From contig JAGPNG010000013.1 of the NCBI GenBank assembly GCA_018052475.1, positions 2,234 through 46,729 of the forward strand: 44,496 nucleotides of DNA, given 5' to 3'. Shown piece after piece: positions 42,496 through 44,496 of the stretch. Source of the DNA: Candidatus Fermentithermobacillaceae bacterium. GTDB taxonomy: Bacteria > Bacillota > Sulfobacillia > Fermentithermobacillales > Fermentithermobacillaceae. Within the stretch, counting starts at the first letter, position 1; each line of letters begins with the position of its first letter. The position numbers and the translations under genes are program-made. The notes below the pieces were generated by a model that did no database searches, was not told the DNA's origin, and was given only the letters and a program-made list of their open reading frames with translations.

Positions 42496-43689
42496 CTATT
42501 CTTGTGTGGAGATAATGATGATATCGTAGGAATCAGACAAATTGTCTGAAAGATTGTCTTTTTGCTCTTCGGGGAAAGTGATTCTATCCGGACTGCCATC
42601 AGATATGTAATTGGTTTTCGAATCAGCGAGGTATTTCAACCATTTCGACATCTCTTCCTCGTTTCCTCTGATTCTGGGAATTGCCCTGGGATTGAAAACC
42701 CTGTGATAGGGTGAAAGTGCTGCTTCGGCGCCGACTAACAATATACCCTCGTTTCGATATGTGACCCCCTCAAATTCACCTTCTGAGAGGTATTTCTTCG
42801 CTTCTTCATCTTCTGGGTAAGCTCCGTAGGGCAGCGCAAGGGAAAGCGGTTTCACCCCGGTAATCTCAAAAACCGAGTTCGATTGTTTGCCAATCTCCAT
42901 CTTGATTGTGTCATGAGAAACTCCCCTCAAGTTCTTGTGGTTATAAGTGTGGTTTCCTATCTCCATACCGCAGGCCACAAGGAAATTGAGCTTCTGCTCC
43001 ACCTCTTCGGGCACATCGAAAGGAGCCGGAAAATCTGCAAAAAAGGTAGCTGCATGCCCGAAATCCGGATACTTTCGGGAGAACTCAAGCAGAATTCCTA
43101 CAGCACAATCCGGATCGGGCTTTTTGCCCTCGGGCAGATATTCCTTTCCCAGACTCCCGGGATAGTCCCCATCTACCAGACGAAATTGTCCCACTGTGCT
43201 ATCGTCAAAAGTCAGAACCAAAGGAGCAGTTCCTTCAGGAACATCTATCGTCCCCGAAAGGTAAGCCTGTAATGGAACAAGAGAATAGCCCAACTTATAG
43301 AACCTCTCCAGGTCGTTTCTGAAATTCTGAGGTGTTCTCACCCATTCGGATTCCGGCTCTCCGATGACGTGATACATGATAATCGGTACTTTCCCAAGTT
43401 CATTGGGTCTCTTAGCAAGCTCGGATATTCTATCGGCACGTTCTTGCTCTATGGGTGAAAGTACCTCTTCCTCCACTGAAGGGGCAGGATCCTGTGGTGG
43501 GGCGATCACGGGCGGAATGTTCCGTTCCAGAAACGAAAACTCTCCCAAAACAGACGGACTTATCCAGACCACAACCAGACATATAGGCAGAGCGATTGCG
43601 AGTGCAATGGCAAGCCTCTTACGGTTACGCCTCTTATTTTCCAAACGCTTCTTTCGTCTTTCTGCGGCTCTCGTATCGCCATGTCTCAT
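42496..43689 (-). CDS. Membrane-anchored polysaccharide deacetylase family protein
   Basis: A 397-residue CE4-type protein. A basic N-terminus (RRKKRLENKRRNRKR) precedes one transmembrane helix (about 26-44), then a proline/acidic linker (PPVIAPPQDPAPSVEEEV), so the enzyme domain is outside the membrane. The catalytic domain shows VPIIMYHVIG, LVLTFDDS (D162, D163) and NHTYNHKN (H247, H251, metal), with LPYGAYPE near the end. Between FDDS and the HTYNH motif there is an insertion of about 60 residues (VDGDYPGSLGKEYLPEGK). The likely role is removal of acetyl groups from wall or capsule polysaccharide. ATG at 43689 is preferred over GTG at 43701, given GGTGA eight bases upstream. It precedes the metal-regulator gene without an obvious link. 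Confidence 0.88.
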   Translation of the reverse strand: MRHGDTRAAERRKKRLENKRRNRKRLAIALAIALPICLVVVWISPSVLGEFSFLERNIPPVIAPPQDPAPSVEEEVLSPIEQERADRISELAKRPNELGKVPIIMYHVIGEPESEWVRTPQNFRNDLERFYKLGYSLVPLQAYLSGTIDVPEGTAPLVLTFDDSTVGQFRLVDGDYPGSLGKEYLPEGKKPDPDCAVGILLEFSRKYPDFGHAATFFADFPAPFDVPEEVEQKLNFLVACGMEIGNHTYNHKNLRGVSHDTIKMEIGKQSNSVFEITGVKPLSLALPYGAYPEDEEAKKYLSEGEFEGVTYRNEGILLVGAEAALSPYHRVFNPRAIPRIRGNEEEMSKWLKYLADSKTNYISDGSPDRITFPEEQKDNLSDNLSDSYDIIIISTQE

Positions 43690-43822
43690 TTTTCCATTCA
43701 CCTTGGCATCTCTTTTAAGACCGGATGTAAGAAACAGGGGTACAGTAACTTAACCCTACAGGTCTGACGGAGAAAAGTCCAGTGAGTTCCCGTTTGTATT
43801 GCGGTTTTGATTCGTTTTTCAA

Positions 43823-43851
43823 GTTACAGGTCACTTAGTTGGTGTTACAAT
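43823..43851 (+). promoter_or_regulatory. Possible promoter of the CDF transporter gene
   Basis: GTTACA (43823-43828) and TACAAT (43846-43851) are 17 bases apart, about 60 bases upstream of the CDF start. GTTGGT/ACCAAC arms (43838-43843, 43864-43869) flank the -10 and could form a dyad. The rest of the 211-base divergent gap shows no other feature. Confidence 0.35.
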
Positions 43852-43912
43852 ATGATGGTATCGACCAACAAGAGTACACTTCTTGATATTGAGATTAGGG
43901 AGAAATGAAAAG

Positions 43913-44496
43913 GTGCAACGAAACAGAAATTCGAAAAAGGACACGGGCAATCCGCCACTTTTGACAGCCTACCTTGTTAAGCGTTTCACAAATCAGCCTG
44001 ATCCCACCGCTCGAGCAGAAGAACCTCAGATACGTGCCGAATATGCATATCTTGAAGCTATAGTCAGCATTATCGGTAACTTGGCTCTTGCGGTCATCAA
44101 GATAGTTTTCGGATTGGCCACGAACAGCATATCTCTTTTGGCAGACGCGATCCATACAGCGTCCGACGTGGTAACATCTCTTGTAGTTTTGGTTGGATTT
44201 AGAATATCTGAGATGCCTGCCGACGAACAGCATCCATTTGGACATGGGCGAGTCGAGTTTCTAAGCACTCTGGCTGTAGCAGGATTACTGACTTACGCAG
44301 GTATACGGTTTGGTATATCCTCTTACTCACGCTTTGTCGACAAAGTACCGGTAAAAGGAAGTATTGCCGTGGCTACGGTGATGCTCGCAGGAGCTTTATT
44401 CAAGGAATGGATGACTCGATTTGCGCTATACCTGGGAGAAAAAGCCGACGCCGACGCCCTTATAGCAGATGCCTGGCATCATCGCACCGACGCCAT
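43913..44496 (+). CDS. Cation diffusion facilitator (CDF) metal transporter, truncated at the window end
   Basis: An open frame of about 194 codons running off the right edge. After a hydrophilic start (about 1-50), EYAYLEAIVSIIGNLALAVIK is the first membrane helix. LADAIHTASDVVTS carries the paired Asp/His transport-site residues of helix 2, QHPFGHGRVEF is the family signature loop, and ADADALIADAWHHRTDA is the second metal-binding helix (DxxxHHxxD). These identify a Zn/Fe/Mn-type CDF exporter; the missing C-terminus would hold the cytosolic dimer domain. The start is GTG, with GGGAG about ten bases upstream; no ATG is in frame nearby. It is divergent from the deacetylase. Confidence 0.92.
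   Translation, partial: MQRNRNSKKDTGNPPLLTAYLVKRFTNQPDPTARAEEPQIRAEYAYLEAIVSIIGNLALAVIKIVFGLATNSISLLADAIHTASDVVTSLVVLVGFRISEMPADEQHPFGHGRVEFLSTLAVAGLLTYAGIRFGISSYSRFVDKVPVKGSIAVATVMLAGALFKEWMTRFALYLGEKADADALIADAWHHRTDA

Noticed and set aside
1..44496. Mobile elements, prophage, CRISPR arrays, rRNA or tRNA genes
   Set aside because: No transposase or integrase motifs, no regularly spaced repeats, and no gap large enough or with cloverleaf pattern for these features.

Overview
The window reads as a chromosomal segment of an anaerobic, probably thermophilic, member of the Bacillota (Clostridia-like). The signs are the proS-alaS-ireB and ruvX-DUF1292-mltG cell-cycle/translation genes typical of low-GC Gram-positives, a YqeG phosphatase, an FtsK/SpoIIIE translocase, strong GGAGG-type ribosome sites, many TTG starts, and an archaeal-type fructose-1,6-bisphosphate aldolase/phosphatase that in bacteria is mainly known from deep-branching thermophiles. 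No transposase, phage gene, CRISPR array, rRNA or tRNA gene was seen. Coding density is very high: no gap exceeds about 215 bases.

Layout, left to right. 1-3000 (minus strand): the start of an unidentified gene, YqeG, a membrane-anchored TPR protein fused to a CofE-like domain, and galU. 3078-4226 (plus): a GT4 glycosyltransferase. 4230-6138 (minus): mltG, DUF1292 and ruvX. 6159-11325: an insertion of four genes (aldo/keto reductase-ferredoxin, FBP aldolase/phosphatase, rhomboid protease and an M28-type peptidase) that separates this trio from its usual neighbours. 11376-16186 (minus): ireB, alaS, proS. 16279-18631: an MFS transporter and a second aldo/keto reductase-ferredoxin. 18730-19938 (plus): DNA polymerase IV. 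19982-27740 (minus): a metabolic and regulatory block containing thiolase, two CoA-transferase subunits, a sigma-54 response regulator, its histidine kinase and an AbgB-like M20 amidohydrolase. 27861-33525: a YpiB-like protein, an M42 peptidase, two tandem M14 carboxypeptidases and a corrinoid adenosyltransferase. 33725-40000: FtsK, UppP, a Na/Pi cotransporter and a beta-lactamase-fold hydrolase. 40070-44496: a P-type metal ATPase with its ArsR regulator, a polysaccharide deacetylase and a truncated CDF metal exporter.

How the parts fit. At least five peptidases, a CoA-transferase/thiolase operon, ferredoxin-fused reductases and a one-step gluconeogenic enzyme suggest a peptide- and organic-acid-fermenting life with sugars made by gluconeogenesis (inference). 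The clearest regulatory circuit is an AtoS/AtoC-like two-component system facing a textbook -24/-12 sigma-54 promoter (23005-23020) in front of the CoA-transferase/thiolase genes. The metal-resistance pair also shows its wiring: a perfect 10-bp inverted repeat lies on the predicted arsR promoter.

Several starts given here are shorter than the longest open frame because a good ribosome site, a promoter or family alignment places the start downstream; this is stated in each entry.
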